Positions 47,035 through 55,367 of a stretch of 64,000 nt of DNA are shown here, piece after piece. Location: contig NZ_JADJNN010000019.1 in NCBI RefSeq assembly GCF_016714285.1, positions 124,001 to 188,000 on the forward strand, written 5' to 3'. The translations under genes were made by a program, and so were the position numbers. This stretch comes from Nannocystis sp. (GTDB taxonomy: Bacteria; Myxococcota_A; Polyangia; Nannocystales; Nannocystaceae). Position 1 is the stretch's first letter; the number at the start of each line of letters is the position of its first letter. A model generated the notes under the pieces. The model did not search any database and was not told the origin of the DNA. It saw only the letters and a list, made by a program, of their open reading frames with translations.

Positions 47035-47330
47035 GGGCTCGCGTAGCGCCGCCTCTGTGTGACGACCCCGGCCGTCCTCCATGGCGACCGCAACGTCACC
47101 CGCTCCCGGGCCTCACCACCGAGTCGTGAGGCCCTCCCGAGGCAACATCGCCAGGTTGCCTGCAAGCTCCCGCGGTCAGGTTGGCGCCTGACCAACCGCC
47201 ACATGTCGTGGCAAGGGGCGCCCCCTTCGGACGGCGCCCTCGTCCACCCAGACGGGCCCCGCGCCCGCAACCGAACCGGCTCAGAGCTCGAAGTGACCGC
47301 GGCGGAGAGCGATCCTGCTCCCCGCCGCTT
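47035..47330. other. Non-coding stretch between the small frame and the tandem repeats
   Basis: About 300 bases. Open frames exist on both strands, but none has a ribosome site or recognisable protein sequence. Confidence 0.45.
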
Positions 47331-47428
47331 CTCGCTCGTCGCTACAGCGGCTGCACCTCGCTCGTCGCTACAGGCGCAGGTGCACCTCGCTCGTCGCTAC
47401 AGCCGGTGCTTCTCGCTCGGCGCTACAG
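47331..47428. repeat. Four-copy tandem repeat, CTCGCTCGTCGCTACAG core
   Basis: The 17-base core starts at 47331, 47357, 47386 and 47412 (spacing 26, 29 and 26); the last copy has one change (CTCGGCGC). Spacers of 9-12 bases are GC-rich and partly alike. The last copy overlaps the ribA stop. Not CRISPR: the spacers are too short and similar. Confidence 0.75.
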
Positions 47429-48043
47429 CAGGTGCCCGCTCTTGTCGCGCTTGGTCGCCAGGTAGCCCGCGTTTTGCTCGCGCGACGGGGCGATGATCGC
47501 CTCGCGGTGGTCGACCCGCACCCCGCCCGCGCGCAGCCCCTCGATCTTCCGCAGGTTGTTGGTGTGCAGCACGATCGACGCCACCCCGAGCGCGTGCAGC
47601 ATCGCCGCCGCCACCGAGTAGTCGCGCAGGTCGTCGTCGAAGCCGAGGTGCAGGTTGGCCTCCACCGTGTCGAGCCCGATCTGCTGCAGCTGGTACGCCC
47701 GCACCTTCTGGGCGATGCCGATGCCCCGCCCCTCCTGCCGCAGGTAGAGGATGATGCCCGTGTCCGCCGCGGCGATGCGGCTGAGCGCCAGCTCGAGCTG
47801 GTCGCGACAGTCGCAGCGAAACGAGCCGAACACGTCCCCCGTCAGGCACTCCGAGTGCACCCGCGTCGGCACCTCCAGCGCCCCGCGCAGCTCCCCCCGC
47901 ACGACCGCCACGTCGTCGAGCGTGCGCCCGGCCTCGTCGACGAACGCGACGATCTCGAACTCCCCGTGACGCGAGGGCAAGCGGGCCCGGGCGAACACCT
48001 TGACGCTGCGCATGACCGCGCTCAGGGGATGCGGGACGGGCAT
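47423..48043 (-). CDS. ribA: GTP cyclohydrolase II
   Basis: 206 residues. Zinc and catalytic signature HSECLTGDVFGSFRCDCRDQ, then YLRQEGRGIGIAQKVRAYQLQ with the catalytic Arg, and the C-terminal LHTNNLRKIEGLRAGGVRV. It opens GTP to 2,5-diamino-6-ribosylamino-4(3H)-pyrimidinone 5'-phosphate, the first step of riboflavin synthesis. It is a stand-alone enzyme, not fused to a RibB domain. Start ATG at 48043. No other rib gene nearby. Confidence 0.93.
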   Translation of the reverse strand: MPVPHPLSAVMRSVKVFARARLPSRHGEFEIVAFVDEAGRTLDDVAVVRGELRGALEVPTRVHSECLTGDVFGSFRCDCRDQLELALSRIAAADTGIILYLRQEGRGIGIAQKVRAYQLQQIGLDTVEANLHLGFDDDLRDYSVAAAMLHALGVASIVLHTNNLRKIEGLRAGGVRVDHREAIIAPSREQNAGYLATKRDKSGHLL

Positions 48044-48077
48044 GGCGTGAGGCCGGTCTAGCAGATCCTGGCCCGCT

Positions 48078-48851
48078 TCACCCGCCGCGCGACGCGTCGA
48101 CGATGCTCTGATAGAGTCGCGACGACGAGCGGATCCCCTCCTCCATCCCGTCCACGACCAGGTTCAGCAGCTGGTCCTGGTCGAGGCGCAGCACGTCGTA
48201 GTAGGTCTGGCGGTCGATCGCGTGGATGATCGACGGCCAGTAGCCCTCACCGATCAGGATCGCGTTCATCGCCATTCGCGCGACCCGTCCGCTGATGTCC
48301 GGCCACGGGAAGATGCGGATGAGCTCGCGGTGCACCTCGACCGCCAGCTCGATCGGGTGGGCCTTGCGGCACTCCTCGGTGCGAAACCAGTCGGTCAGCT
48401 TGCGCATGCGGTAGCTGATCTTGTCGGCCGGCGACAGATCGTGGAAGTACATGCGGTGGATCGGGTTGTCCTTGCGGTACTGGACCTGATCCTTCTTCCC
48501 CTGCGGCAGCAAGATCTGGTGGATCTTCTTGAGCCACTCGAGCGACAGCTGCAGCCGACTGCCCCGCGAATCCAGGAGGAACTGGATCGCGTCGCGCACC
48601 GCCATGATGTGAAAGTAGGCCGGGATCAGGCTCGGCGTGGAGATGATCTCGTCGTCGATCGCGGCCTTGATCTCGGCCACCGACAGCACCGTGCCCTCGA
48701 GCGCGAAGTCGTGGTAGATCCACGACATAATGAAGCGCTCGTCGAAGCTGCGCCGCTGCGCCGCCGAGAGCATCCCCAGCTTCTCCCAGAGCAGCTCCGA
48801 GGACTCGTAGATCTGGCGATAGTTCCTGGTCCTCGCTGGCGTCACACTCAC
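48078..48851 (-). CDS. Fic-like protein with degenerate active site
   Basis: 257 residues. The overall layout is that of Fic proteins: an N-terminal helix with FALEGTVLSVAEIKAAI, resembling the inhibitory [ST]xxxE[GN] motif, then HQILLPQGKKDQVQYRKDNP and the Fic loop. The loop reads FPWPDISGRVARM at residues 181-193, against the canonical HPFx[DE]GNGRxxR. The catalytic His is replaced by Phe181 and GN by IS, although Gly-Arg and the last Arg remain. AMP transfer should not be possible by the usual mechanism. It may be a regulatory pseudoenzyme. 35 bases upstream of ribA in the same direction. Confidence 0.75.
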   Translation of the reverse strand: MSVTPARTRNYRQIYESSELLWEKLGMLSAAQRRSFDERFIMSWIYHDFALEGTVLSVAEIKAAIDDEIISTPSLIPAYFHIMAVRDAIQFLLDSRGSRLQLSLEWLKKIHQILLPQGKKDQVQYRKDNPIHRMYFHDLSPADKISYRMRKLTDWFRTEECRKAHPIELAVEVHRELIRIFPWPDISGRVARMAMNAILIGEGYWPSIIHAIDRQTYYDVLRLDQDQLLNLVVDGMEEGIRSSSRLYQSIVDASRGG

Positions 48852-48959
48852 TCCTCCGCACGCGGCTCCCTAGCACCTGGCAGCTCCTGGCTGCTCCTGA
48901 CACGCTGGGCCCCGCAGGGCACGCGAAGCTACGTCCTGGCCCCCGCACAGGTCAATAAA

Positions 48960-49034
48960 AAGCGTCTAAACGCTTGAATTGCCCGACAAAATTCCCCACG
49001 CCTCGGGACGCGACAATTGCCCGAAAAGTTGACC
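48960..49034 (+). promoter_or_regulatory. AT-richer regulatory region upstream of rsmH
   Basis: An inverted repeat AAGCGT-CTAA-ACGCTT (48960-48975) and two perfect copies of AATTGCCCGA (48977-48986 and 49015-49024, 38 bases apart) lie in unusually AT-rich DNA between the divergent Fic-like and rsmH genes. A TTGACC at 49029-49034 could be a -35 box, but the matching -10 position (TAGGCC) is poor. The direct repeat looks like an operator. Confidence 0.5.
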
Positions 49035-49065
49035 TCCTCGCCAGGCTTCGCTAGGCCGCCCTCTG

Positions 49066-50061
49066 GTGTCTGGCGCCTACCACCTGCCCGTCCTCGTGCA
49101 TGAAGTCTGCGCGGCACTCCTGCCGCCGCTTCGTCGCGCCGCGAGCGCCCGGCCCCTGGCCCCGGCCGGACCGATCCTCGTCGACTGCACCTGCGGCGGC
49201 GCCGGCCACAGCGAGGCCCTCCTCCGCGGCCTCGTCGAGCACACCCAGCCCGGCGACCCCCCCCCGCGCTTCCTCGCCCTCGACCGCGACCCCGACGCCC
49301 TCGCCCACGCCCACGCCCGCGTGCCCGCGCTCGAGCTGTTCCACCGCCCCTTCTCCCAGCTCGCCGCCGTACTCGACGAGGCCAGCGTCCCCGCGGCCAC
49401 CGCGATCCTCGCCGACCTCGGCGTCAGCTCACACCAGCTCGACACCGGCGAGCGTGGCTTCTCCTTCCAGGCCGACGCCCCCCTCGACATGCGCATGGAC
49501 CCGACCCGCGGCGTCCCGCTCTCGCTCGCCCTCGCCGACCTCGACCACCCGAGCCTCACCCGCATCCTCCGCGAGCTCGGCGAGGAGCCCGACGCCGCCC
49601 GCATCGCCCGGGGCATCCTCGCCGCCCGCCCGCAGACCACCCGCGCCCTCGCCGACGTCGTCCGCGCCAGCATGAGCGCCCCCCGCCTGCGCCAGCTCGG
49701 CCTGCGCATCAACCCCGCGACCCGCACCTTCCAGGCCCTGCGCATCTTCCTCAACCGCGAGCTCGAGGAGCTCGACCAGCTGCTCCACGTCGCCCCCGAG
49801 CGCCTCGCCGTCGGCGGCCGCCTCGGCATCATCACCTTTCACTCGCTCGAGGACCGCCGCGTCAAGCAGGCCTTCGCCCGCCTCGCCCGTGCCGCCGCCC
49901 CGCCGCCCGGCGTCCCGATCCCCGCCGCCGACCTCCCGCGCCCGCGCTTCATCGTCCCCGACGAGTTCCGCCACGGCCTCACCCCCTCCGAGGCCGAGCT
50001 CGCCGCCAACCCCCGCAGCCGCAGCAGCCGCCTGCGCGTCCTGGAGCGCGTCCTCCCATGA
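49066..50061 (+). CDS. rsmH: 16S rRNA (cytosine-1402 N4) methyltransferase
   Basis: 331 residues with a GTG start at 49066. RsmH/MraW features: HLPVLVHEVCAALLPP, SAM-binding LVDCTCGGAGHSEALL, FLALDRDPDAL, ADLGVSSHQLDTGERGFSF, PLDMRMDP, RINPATRTFQALRIFLNREL and GGRLGIITFHSLEDRRVKQAF. It methylates C1402 of 16S rRNA. First gene of the rsmH-ftsL-ftsI operon (ATGA overlap with ftsL). No mraZ lies upstream; the divergent gene is a Fic-like protein. Confidence 0.93.
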   Translation: MSGAYHLPVLVHEVCAALLPPLRRAASARPLAPAGPILVDCTCGGAGHSEALLRGLVEHTQPGDPPPRFLALDRDPDALAHAHARVPALELFHRPFSQLAAVLDEASVPAATAILADLGVSSHQLDTGERGFSFQADAPLDMRMDPTRGVPLSLALADLDHPSLTRILRELGEEPDAARIARGILAARPQTTRALADVVRASMSAPRLRQLGLRINPATRTFQALRIFLNRELEELDQLLHVAPERLAVGGRLGIITFHSLEDRRVKQAFARLARAAAPPPGVPIPAADLPRPRFIVPDEFRHGLTPSEAELAANPRSRSSRLRVLERVLP

Positions 50062-50582
50062 CCGACCTGCGCCCTCCGCGACCTGGCCCAAAGACCATGA
50101 ACCGAAGGACAGCCGGCGAGCCGAGCTTCGAGCACGGCATGCGCCGCGCCGCCGACCTGGCCTCCACGCCGGCCGCCAATCAGGCCGCCAATCAGGCCGC
50201 CAATCAGGCCGCCAATCAGGCCACCCCTGAGCTCGCCGACCCCGACCCGATCGCCCCGCGCCGCCCGACCGGCCTGCCCCTGCTCCTGCTCGTCGCCCTC
50301 GCCCTCATCACCGTCGCCGGCCTGGTCCAGGTCCGGGCCCGCGCCCGCGTCCTCGGCCTCGGCTCCGAGATCGCAACGATGACCGGCGAGCACAGCCAGC
50401 TCCTCGACGAGCGCCGCCGCCTCGAGGCCGAGCGCGCCTACCTGCGCCACCCCGACTCGATCCACGCCGTCGCCGCGGCCCGCCTTCACATGGTCCCCGC
50501 CGCCCCCGAGCGCACCCAGACCATCCAGCTCGCCGACACCCACCTCGCCGACACCCACCTCCCAGGCGGAGCCACCCGATGA
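50058..50582 (+). CDS. ftsL: FtsL-like cell division protein
   Basis: 174 residues. The ATG overlaps the rsmH stop and its stop overlaps the ftsI start, so position alone supports FtsL. A roughly 70-residue cytoplasmic N-terminus contains four AANQ repeats, then one membrane helix (about 72-90, GLPLLLLVALALITVAGLV), then a leucine/arginine heptad region (SEIATMTGEHSQLLDERRRLEAE) and RHPDSIHAVAAARLHMVPA, as in FtsL/FtsB-type periplasmic coiled coils. FtsL bridges FtsQ/FtsB to FtsI/FtsW at the septum. The C-terminus carries a TDTHLA-like duplication. Sequence identity of the family is low, so context carries much of the call. Confidence 0.78.
   Translation: MTDLRPPRPGPKTMNRRTAGEPSFEHGMRRAADLASTPAANQAANQAANQAANQATPELADPDPIAPRRPTGLPLLLLVALALITVAGLVQVRARARVLGLGSEIATMTGEHSQLLDERRRLEAERAYLRHPDSIHAVAAARLHMVPAAPERTQTIQLADTHLADTHLPGGATR
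50172..50219 (+). repeat. 12-bp x4 tandem repeat in ftsL
   Basis: Four perfect copies of GCCGCCAATCAG encode (Ala-Ala-Asn-Gln)4 in the cytoplasmic N-terminus. Confidence 0.85.
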
Positions 50583-52615
50583 GCCTGCTCGGCAAGCACG
50601 TCCTCCCGCGACCGATGGCCAGCGACCTGCGCGCGGTCCACCGCCGCGCCGGCGTCGTCGGCCTCGCCATCGTCGCCGCCCTCGCCGGCGTCGGCTTCAA
50701 GGCCGCCCGCGTCGCCCTCGATCAACACGAGGCCTACAGCGAGCAGGCCAACCGCCAGCAGCTGCGCAGCTACAAGCTCCCCGCCAGCCGCGGCGAGATC
50801 GTCGACCGCGACTTCATGACCCTCGCGATCAACGACCGCGTCCACCGCGTCGTCCTGAACCCCCGCTTCATCCGCGGCCAGGGCAAGGACGAGGCCGTCG
50901 TCGCCGCCCTGCTCGCCCTCTTCCCCGCCGAAGATCCCGCCTACCTGCGCGACGAGCTCGCCAAGGACAAGGCCTACCGCCAGCTGCGCATGACCCTCAG
51001 CGACGCCCAGGCCGCCGAGCTCGCCAAGCAGGGCCTCCCCGGCGTCAGCCTCGAGCCCGCCAGCGAGCGCATCTACCCCCGCGGCCTGCTCGCCGCCCAC
51101 GTGCTCGGCCGCCTCGGCAACCAGGGCGGCACCGCCGGCGTCGAGCTCGGCATGGACGAGGCCCTGCGCGGCCGCGACGCCCTCAGCCCCGCCTACTTCG
51201 CCGCCGGCAAGAAGCTGCTCGTCGACGGCGTCCCCGACGCGGCCGTCGCCCGCGGCGACACCGTGATGCTCACCATCGACTCCGCGATCCAGGCCATGGT
51301 CGAGGACGAGATCAACACCCTCGTCGCCCAGTGGCACCCCGCCGGCGCCAGCATCATCGTCCTCGATCCCAGCAACGGCGAGGTCCTCGCGCTCGCCAAC
51401 CGCCCCACCTTCGATCCCAACCACCCCGTCGCGCACGCCGACCAGACCACCAACCTCGCCGTCCAGGCCGCCTACGAGCCCGGCTCCACCCTCAAGGCCA
51501 TCACCGTCGCCGCCGCGCTCGAGCAGGGCGTCATCCGCGAGCACGAGGCCCTCTACTGCGAGAAGGGCCGCTGGCAGTACACCCCGCGCAACGTCATCCA
51601 CGACGCCCACGCCGCCGAGTGGCTGACCGTCGCCGAGGTCCTCGCCGCCTCGTCCAACATCTGCACCACCAAGATCGCCGACCGCCTCGGCAAGCACACC
51701 CTCCACCGCTTCGTCGAGAAGTTCCACTTCGGCGAGCGCCCCGCGATCGAGCTCCCCGGCGCCACCCCGGGCCTGCTCGCCCCACCCGAGAAGTGGTCCG
51801 ACATTCAAGCCGCCAACATCGCCTTCGGTCAGGGCATGAGCGCCTCCCCGCTGCAGGTCACCGCCGCCTTCGCCGCGCTCGCCAACGAGGGCCTCTACCA
51901 CCCGCCCACGATCGTCCGCCACGTCCTCGACGCCAGCGGCGAACCACTCACCCGCACCCGCCCGCCCGGCGAGCGCGTCGTCCGGGCCTCGACCGCCCGC
52001 ACCGTCCTGCGCATGCTCGAGAACGTCGTCCACAGCGACCTCGGCACCGGCAAGAAGGCCACCGTCGACGGCTACCGCGTCGCCGGCAAGACCTCCACCG
52101 CCCAGAAGTCCGGCAAGAAGGGCTACGACGACAGCCAGTGGTACTCGAGCTTCCTCGGCGCCGTCCCGGCCCGCGCCCCCCGCGTCGTCATCATGGTCTC
52201 CGTCGACAGCCCCGAGGGCGCCCACTACGGCAACGACGTCGCCGCCCCCAGCTTCTCCCGCCTCGCCGGCCCGATCATGGTCCACCTCGGCGTCACCCGC
52301 GACGACGGCCGCGCCCCGCCGCCGCCCAAGCCGGTCACCCTCGCCACCACCGACCCGAGGCTCGAGTTCGGCTTCATCCCCGACCTCGACGTCGAGCCCG
52401 ACCTCCCCGGCCACCGCCACCGCCCCGCCGTCACCGTCACCACCGGCCTGCCCGACTTCACCGGCCTCACCCTCGCCCAGGCCCTCGACCTCGCCCACGA
52501 GGCCAAGCTCGAGCTGCAAGCCGTCGGCACCGGCATCGCCGTCCTCCAGGACCGCCAGCCGGGCCCCGCCGAGAGCGGCTCGCTGGTCCAGGTCTACTTC
52601 GAGCCCCCCACCTGA
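50579..52615 (+). CDS. ftsI: Class B penicillin-binding protein (septal transpeptidase)
   Basis: 678 residues. One N-terminal membrane helix (about 27-47), the dimerisation region (LPASRGEIVDRDFMTLAIND), the transpeptidase domain with SxxK nucleophile at Ser303 (EPGSTLKAI), SxN motif (ASSNICTTKIAD, about 357) and a third motif at Lys504 reading GKTSTAQ. The usual third motif is KTGT, so Gly is Ser here. A C-terminal PASTA-like segment (DFTGLTLAQALDLAHEA) follows. It crosslinks septal peptidoglycan. Coupled to ftsL by ATGA. The next gene is not murE, so the dcw cluster stops here. Confidence 0.93.
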   Translation: MSLLGKHVLPRPMASDLRAVHRRAGVVGLAIVAALAGVGFKAARVALDQHEAYSEQANRQQLRSYKLPASRGEIVDRDFMTLAINDRVHRVVLNPRFIRGQGKDEAVVAALLALFPAEDPAYLRDELAKDKAYRQLRMTLSDAQAAELAKQGLPGVSLEPASERIYPRGLLAAHVLGRLGNQGGTAGVELGMDEALRGRDALSPAYFAAGKKLLVDGVPDAAVARGDTVMLTIDSAIQAMVEDEINTLVAQWHPAGASIIVLDPSNGEVLALANRPTFDPNHPVAHADQTTNLAVQAAYEPGSTLKAITVAAALEQGVIREHEALYCEKGRWQYTPRNVIHDAHAAEWLTVAEVLAASSNICTTKIADRLGKHTLHRFVEKFHFGERPAIELPGATPGLLAPPEKWSDIQAANIAFGQGMSASPLQVTAAFAALANEGLYHPPTIVRHVLDASGEPLTRTRPPGERVVRASTARTVLRMLENVVHSDLGTGKKATVDGYRVAGKTSTAQKSGKKGYDDSQWYSSFLGAVPARAPRVVIMVSVDSPEGAHYGNDVAAPSFSRLAGPIMVHLGVTRDDGRAPPPPKPVTLATTDPRLEFGFIPDLDVEPDLPGHRHRPAVTVTTGLPDFTGLTLAQALDLAHEAKLELQAVGTGIAVLQDRQPGPAESGSLVQVYFEPPT

Positions 52616-52627
52616 GCAGGCATCGGC

Positions 52628-53296
52628 ATGCAGCGCACCGCCCTCGCCTGCCTCGCCTGCCTCCTCGCTACGAGCACGGCCCAGGCGGCCCCTCCTGCGA
52701 CAAGCATGCGCAGCGAAGCAACCGCGACGACGCCAGCGGCGACCACCGGCTCGACCACCGACGCGCCCGCACCCGCGCCGACCGGCGCGACCACCGACGC
52801 GCCCGCACCCGCGCCGACCCGGGCCGCGGAGCCGCCCCCGCAGCGGCGCACCGGCCTGCCACCGAGCTTTGCACCGCCCGGGCCGCCCCGACGCGGCAGG
52901 ATGCTGATGATCGTCGGCTGGTCCGTGTTCGGCGGCACCTATGCCCTCACCGCGACCCTCGGCATCATCATCCACAACAGCACCCGCATCTGTGACCCCA
53001 GCGGCGAGTCCTGCCGGCGTCCGGGCCTGCACCTGCTGATCCCCGTCGTCGGTCCGCTGTTCCTCATCCGCGACTACGCGGAGACCGAGTCCGGCCCGCT
53101 CGTGACCGCCTCCATCATGCTGTTCCAGAGCGCGAGTCTGGCGACAGCCATCGCCGGCACCGTCCTCTACGTCCGCGACAGCAAGCGCCGACGCCTCGCC
53201 GCGCCGCAGGTCGGCCTCCACCTCGGCCGCGGCCTCCACCTGCACGCCGCGCCGCGCCTGGACGGCGGCATGCTTCAGCTCGCCTACCGCTTCTGA
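52628..53296 (+). CDS. Exported or membrane protein of unknown function
   Basis: 222 residues. Signal peptide MQRTALACLACLLATSTAQA, a Thr/Ala/Pro spacer with two TTDAPAPAPT repeats, then two or three hydrophobic segments (MLMIVGWSVFGGTYALTATL; LLIPVVGPLFLI; LVTASIMLFQSASLATAIAG) and a C-terminus LHLGRGLHLHAAPRLDGGML. Similar small proteins with a Pro-rich linker and two helices are common in myxobacteria without known role. It follows ftsI by 12 bases and may be co-transcribed. Confidence 0.65.
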   Translation: MQRTALACLACLLATSTAQAAPPATSMRSEATATTPAATTGSTTDAPAPAPTGATTDAPAPAPTRAAEPPPQRRTGLPPSFAPPGPPRRGRMLMIVGWSVFGGTYALTATLGIIIHNSTRICDPSGESCRRPGLHLLIPVVGPLFLIRDYAETESGPLVTASIMLFQSASLATAIAGTVLYVRDSKRRRLAAPQVGLHLGRGLHLHAAPRLDGGMLQLAYRF

Positions 53297-53401
53297 CCGC
53301 CAGGACACGCCCCGAGATCCAGCCTGTCCCCAAGGCCAGGTTCACCTGTCCCGAGAGCCAGCCTGTCCCCAGAGCCAGCCTGTCCCCAGAGCCAGCCGAC
53401 C
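53297..53401. repeat. Degenerate CCTGTCCC-agagccag tandem array
   Basis: About five units of 16-18 bases of the type CCTGTCCCCAGAGCCAG, degenerate members of the TGTCC-N4-GGACA family. They lie between two convergent gene ends, like the array at 45296-45440. Confidence 0.65.
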
Positions 53402-54268
53402 TCAGGTCGTACCCGGCGTCTTGATCAGCCGCCCGATCCGCAGGTTCGGGATCATCGGCGCGCTGATCATCGGCCCCGTCGTCCGCACCGTGTCCACCGT
53501 CAGCCGCGGGATCGCGGCCTCCGACTCGTCCGGCAGCGCCGACAGCAAGGGCGGCGGCGCCGAGAACCCGGCCGCCGGCAGCGGCGGCGGCGGCGGCAAG
53601 GGCAGCACCCCCATGCCGTCGTCGTCGTCGTCCTCGTCGGCGTCGATGTCGACGTCCAGCTCGCCCGCGTCCTCCCGCGCGTACGCGTCGTCCGGCAGCT
53701 CGTACACCCCCGACTGCGCCGCCACGTCGAGCTCCTGCCGCAGCGCCCCGAGGTCGAGCTGATCGAGCCACTGGCGGTCGACGAGATAGCGCCCGTCGAC
53801 CGGCACCAGCGTCAGCGACCCGCGGGTGATGCTCAGCAGCAGCTTGCCGCCCGCGTGGTGCCGCAGCTTGCGCCCGAGCTCGGCCGCCGCGTCGTCGTCG
53901 AGCGCCTTGGTCAACGCCGTCAACACCAGCCCGAGCACCTCGCGCGCCCGGTCGTACTCGTCCTTGATCTGCCCCGACGCCGCCATCGGGCTGGCCGCCT
54001 GCACCGCGCTCTGCAGCTCCGCCGGGCGGCGAAACCGGGCCGTCTCCTGCCGCCCCGCCTTGCCCCGCTCCGCGCTGCGCAGCCGCTCGGCCAGCGTCCG
54101 CGCCACCGACAACTTCTTGCCGAGGTCACGACACACGCGGGCCCAGTGGTCGCGCTCGTCGCGGGTCTGCGCGAGCTCCCGCTCGACCGCCGCGAGCCGA
54201 CCCTCCATCACCTGGATCTGCATCACCTTGGCGTCGTATCGCTGCCAGATGTCTCCGGGGTCGGCCAT
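53402..54268 (-). CDS. Coiled-coil protein with acidic C-terminal linker
   Basis: 288 residues from the ATG at 54268 (MADPGDIWQRYDAKVMQIQV). Residues about 8-65 are a strong heptad coiled coil (VMEGRLAAVERELAQTRDER). A helical middle (EVLGLVLTALTKALDDDAAA; LTLVPVDGRYLVDRQWLDQL) leads to an acidic Asp/Glu run and a Pro-rich stretch, ending MIPNLRIGRLIKTPGTT. No family or catalytic motif recognised. It may be a cytoplasmic scaffold. Confidence 0.65.
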   Translation of the reverse strand: MADPGDIWQRYDAKVMQIQVMEGRLAAVERELAQTRDERDHWARVCRDLGKKLSVARTLAERLRSAERGKAGRQETARFRRPAELQSAVQAASPMAASGQIKDEYDRAREVLGLVLTALTKALDDDAAAELGRKLRHHAGGKLLLSITRGSLTLVPVDGRYLVDRQWLDQLDLGALRQELDVAAQSGVYELPDDAYAREDAGELDVDIDADEDDDDDGMGVLPLPPPPPLPAAGFSAPPPLLSALPDESEAAIPRLTVDTVRTTGPMISAPMIPNLRIGRLIKTPGTT

Positions 54269-54522
54269 GTCCGCGCTGCTGTCAGTCGTACCGAAAAAGG
54301 GCCCCGAGAATAAGCCCCTTTCCTCGCCCTCACGCCCGCTGATCCGACCTCGCCGGCCACAAATGCCGCGCCACCACCCCGGCGATCCCGCCCGGCCACC
54401 CGCCCATCCACCCGTCCGGCCACCCGCGCAGCCACCCGGGCCGAGCGGGTGGATCCGCGCCCGCGCCCCGCAAGGCGCCCGCACGTCGACATCTCAGCGA
54501 CCTGTGCCACGGTGGGCCGCGC

Positions 54523-55272
54523 ATGCGCTCGCTCCCCTTACTCGCCTCTCTGCTGCTCGCCTGTCAGCTGCTACCCGCGCCCACGCCGATGGCCCACACC
54601 CTCGCGCGGACACCAGGCCCAACGCCAGCCCGCTGCCTGATGGTCCTCCTCCCGGGCGCTGGCGATCACATCCGCAGCTTCAGCGACGAGCGCTTCATCC
54701 AGGCGATCCGCGACAGCGGCGCCTCGATCGACATCGTCTCCGCCGAGGCGACCATGGGCTACTACTTCCGCGGCGTCGTCGCCGAGCGCCTCGAGCACGA
54801 CGTGCTCGCCCCGAACCGCGGCGGTCACGAACAGGTGTGGATCCTCGGCATCTCGATGGGCGGCTTCGGCTCGCTCCACTACGCCCAGCAACACCCCGTC
54901 GACGGCGTCATCGCCCTCGCCCCCTGGCTCGGCGACCGCAAGCTCGCCGACGAGATCCAGCGCAGCGGCGGCCTCGCCCGCTGGACCCCCGACCCGCCCG
55001 CGCCGGTCACCAAGGACAACTACCAGCGCCAGCTGTGGAGCTGGCTGCACCGCAGCACCGCCCCCGGCGCCAGGGCCCCCGTGATCCTCCTCGGCTACGG
55101 CGACGACGACCGGCTCGCCGCCCAGGACAGCCTGCTCGCCGCGGCCCTCCCCCGTGACCACGTGTTCCACGCCCCCGGCGGCCACGACTGGTCGACCTGG
55201 CGCACGCTCCTGCACGCCGTCCTGCGCCACCCCGACTTCACTCGCAGCTGCGCCGCATCACCTGTCCCTTAG
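54523..55272 (+). CDS. Exported alpha/beta-hydrolase
   Basis: 249 residues. Signal MRSLPLLASLLLAC with a likely LLAC lipobox. Hydrolase triad elements: nucleophile in LGISMGGFGSLHYA, acid in ILLGYGDDDRLA and His in APGGHDWSTWRTLL. This resembles esterase-D-like or putative peptidase hydrolases. The last codons fall on a TGTCC-N4-GGACA copy that contains the TAG stop. Confidence 0.78.
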   Translation: MRSLPLLASLLLACQLLPAPTPMAHTLARTPGPTPARCLMVLLPGAGDHIRSFSDERFIQAIRDSGASIDIVSAEATMGYYFRGVVAERLEHDVLAPNRGGHEQVWILGISMGGFGSLHYAQQHPVDGVIALAPWLGDRKLADEIQRSGGLARWTPDPPAPVTKDNYQRQLWSWLHRSTAPGARAPVILLGYGDDDRLAAQDSLLAAALPRDHVFHAPGGHDWSTWRTLLHAVLRHPDFTRSCAASPVP

Positions 55273-55276
55273 GACA
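55263..55276. repeat. TGTCC-N4-GGACA palindrome, copy 8 (over a stop codon)
   Basis: TGTCC-CTTA-GGACA; the TAG of the hydrolase gene lies in its centre. Confidence 0.65.
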
Positions 55277-55367
55277 TAGTCTCTGCGGTGCTCGCAAGCG
55301 CGCTGACTCGCCCGCGCTCCAGGACCGGCCCCTTGCGTCGCCGGTCCTGGCCTGTTCTCCTGGGCGC

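Noticed and set aside
47331..47428. Possible CRISPR array
   Set aside because: Spacers are only 9-12 bases and similar to one another; no cas genes.
50486..53308. 940-codon minus-strand frame opposite ftsI
   Set aside because: Antisense shadow of ftsI; no own signals.
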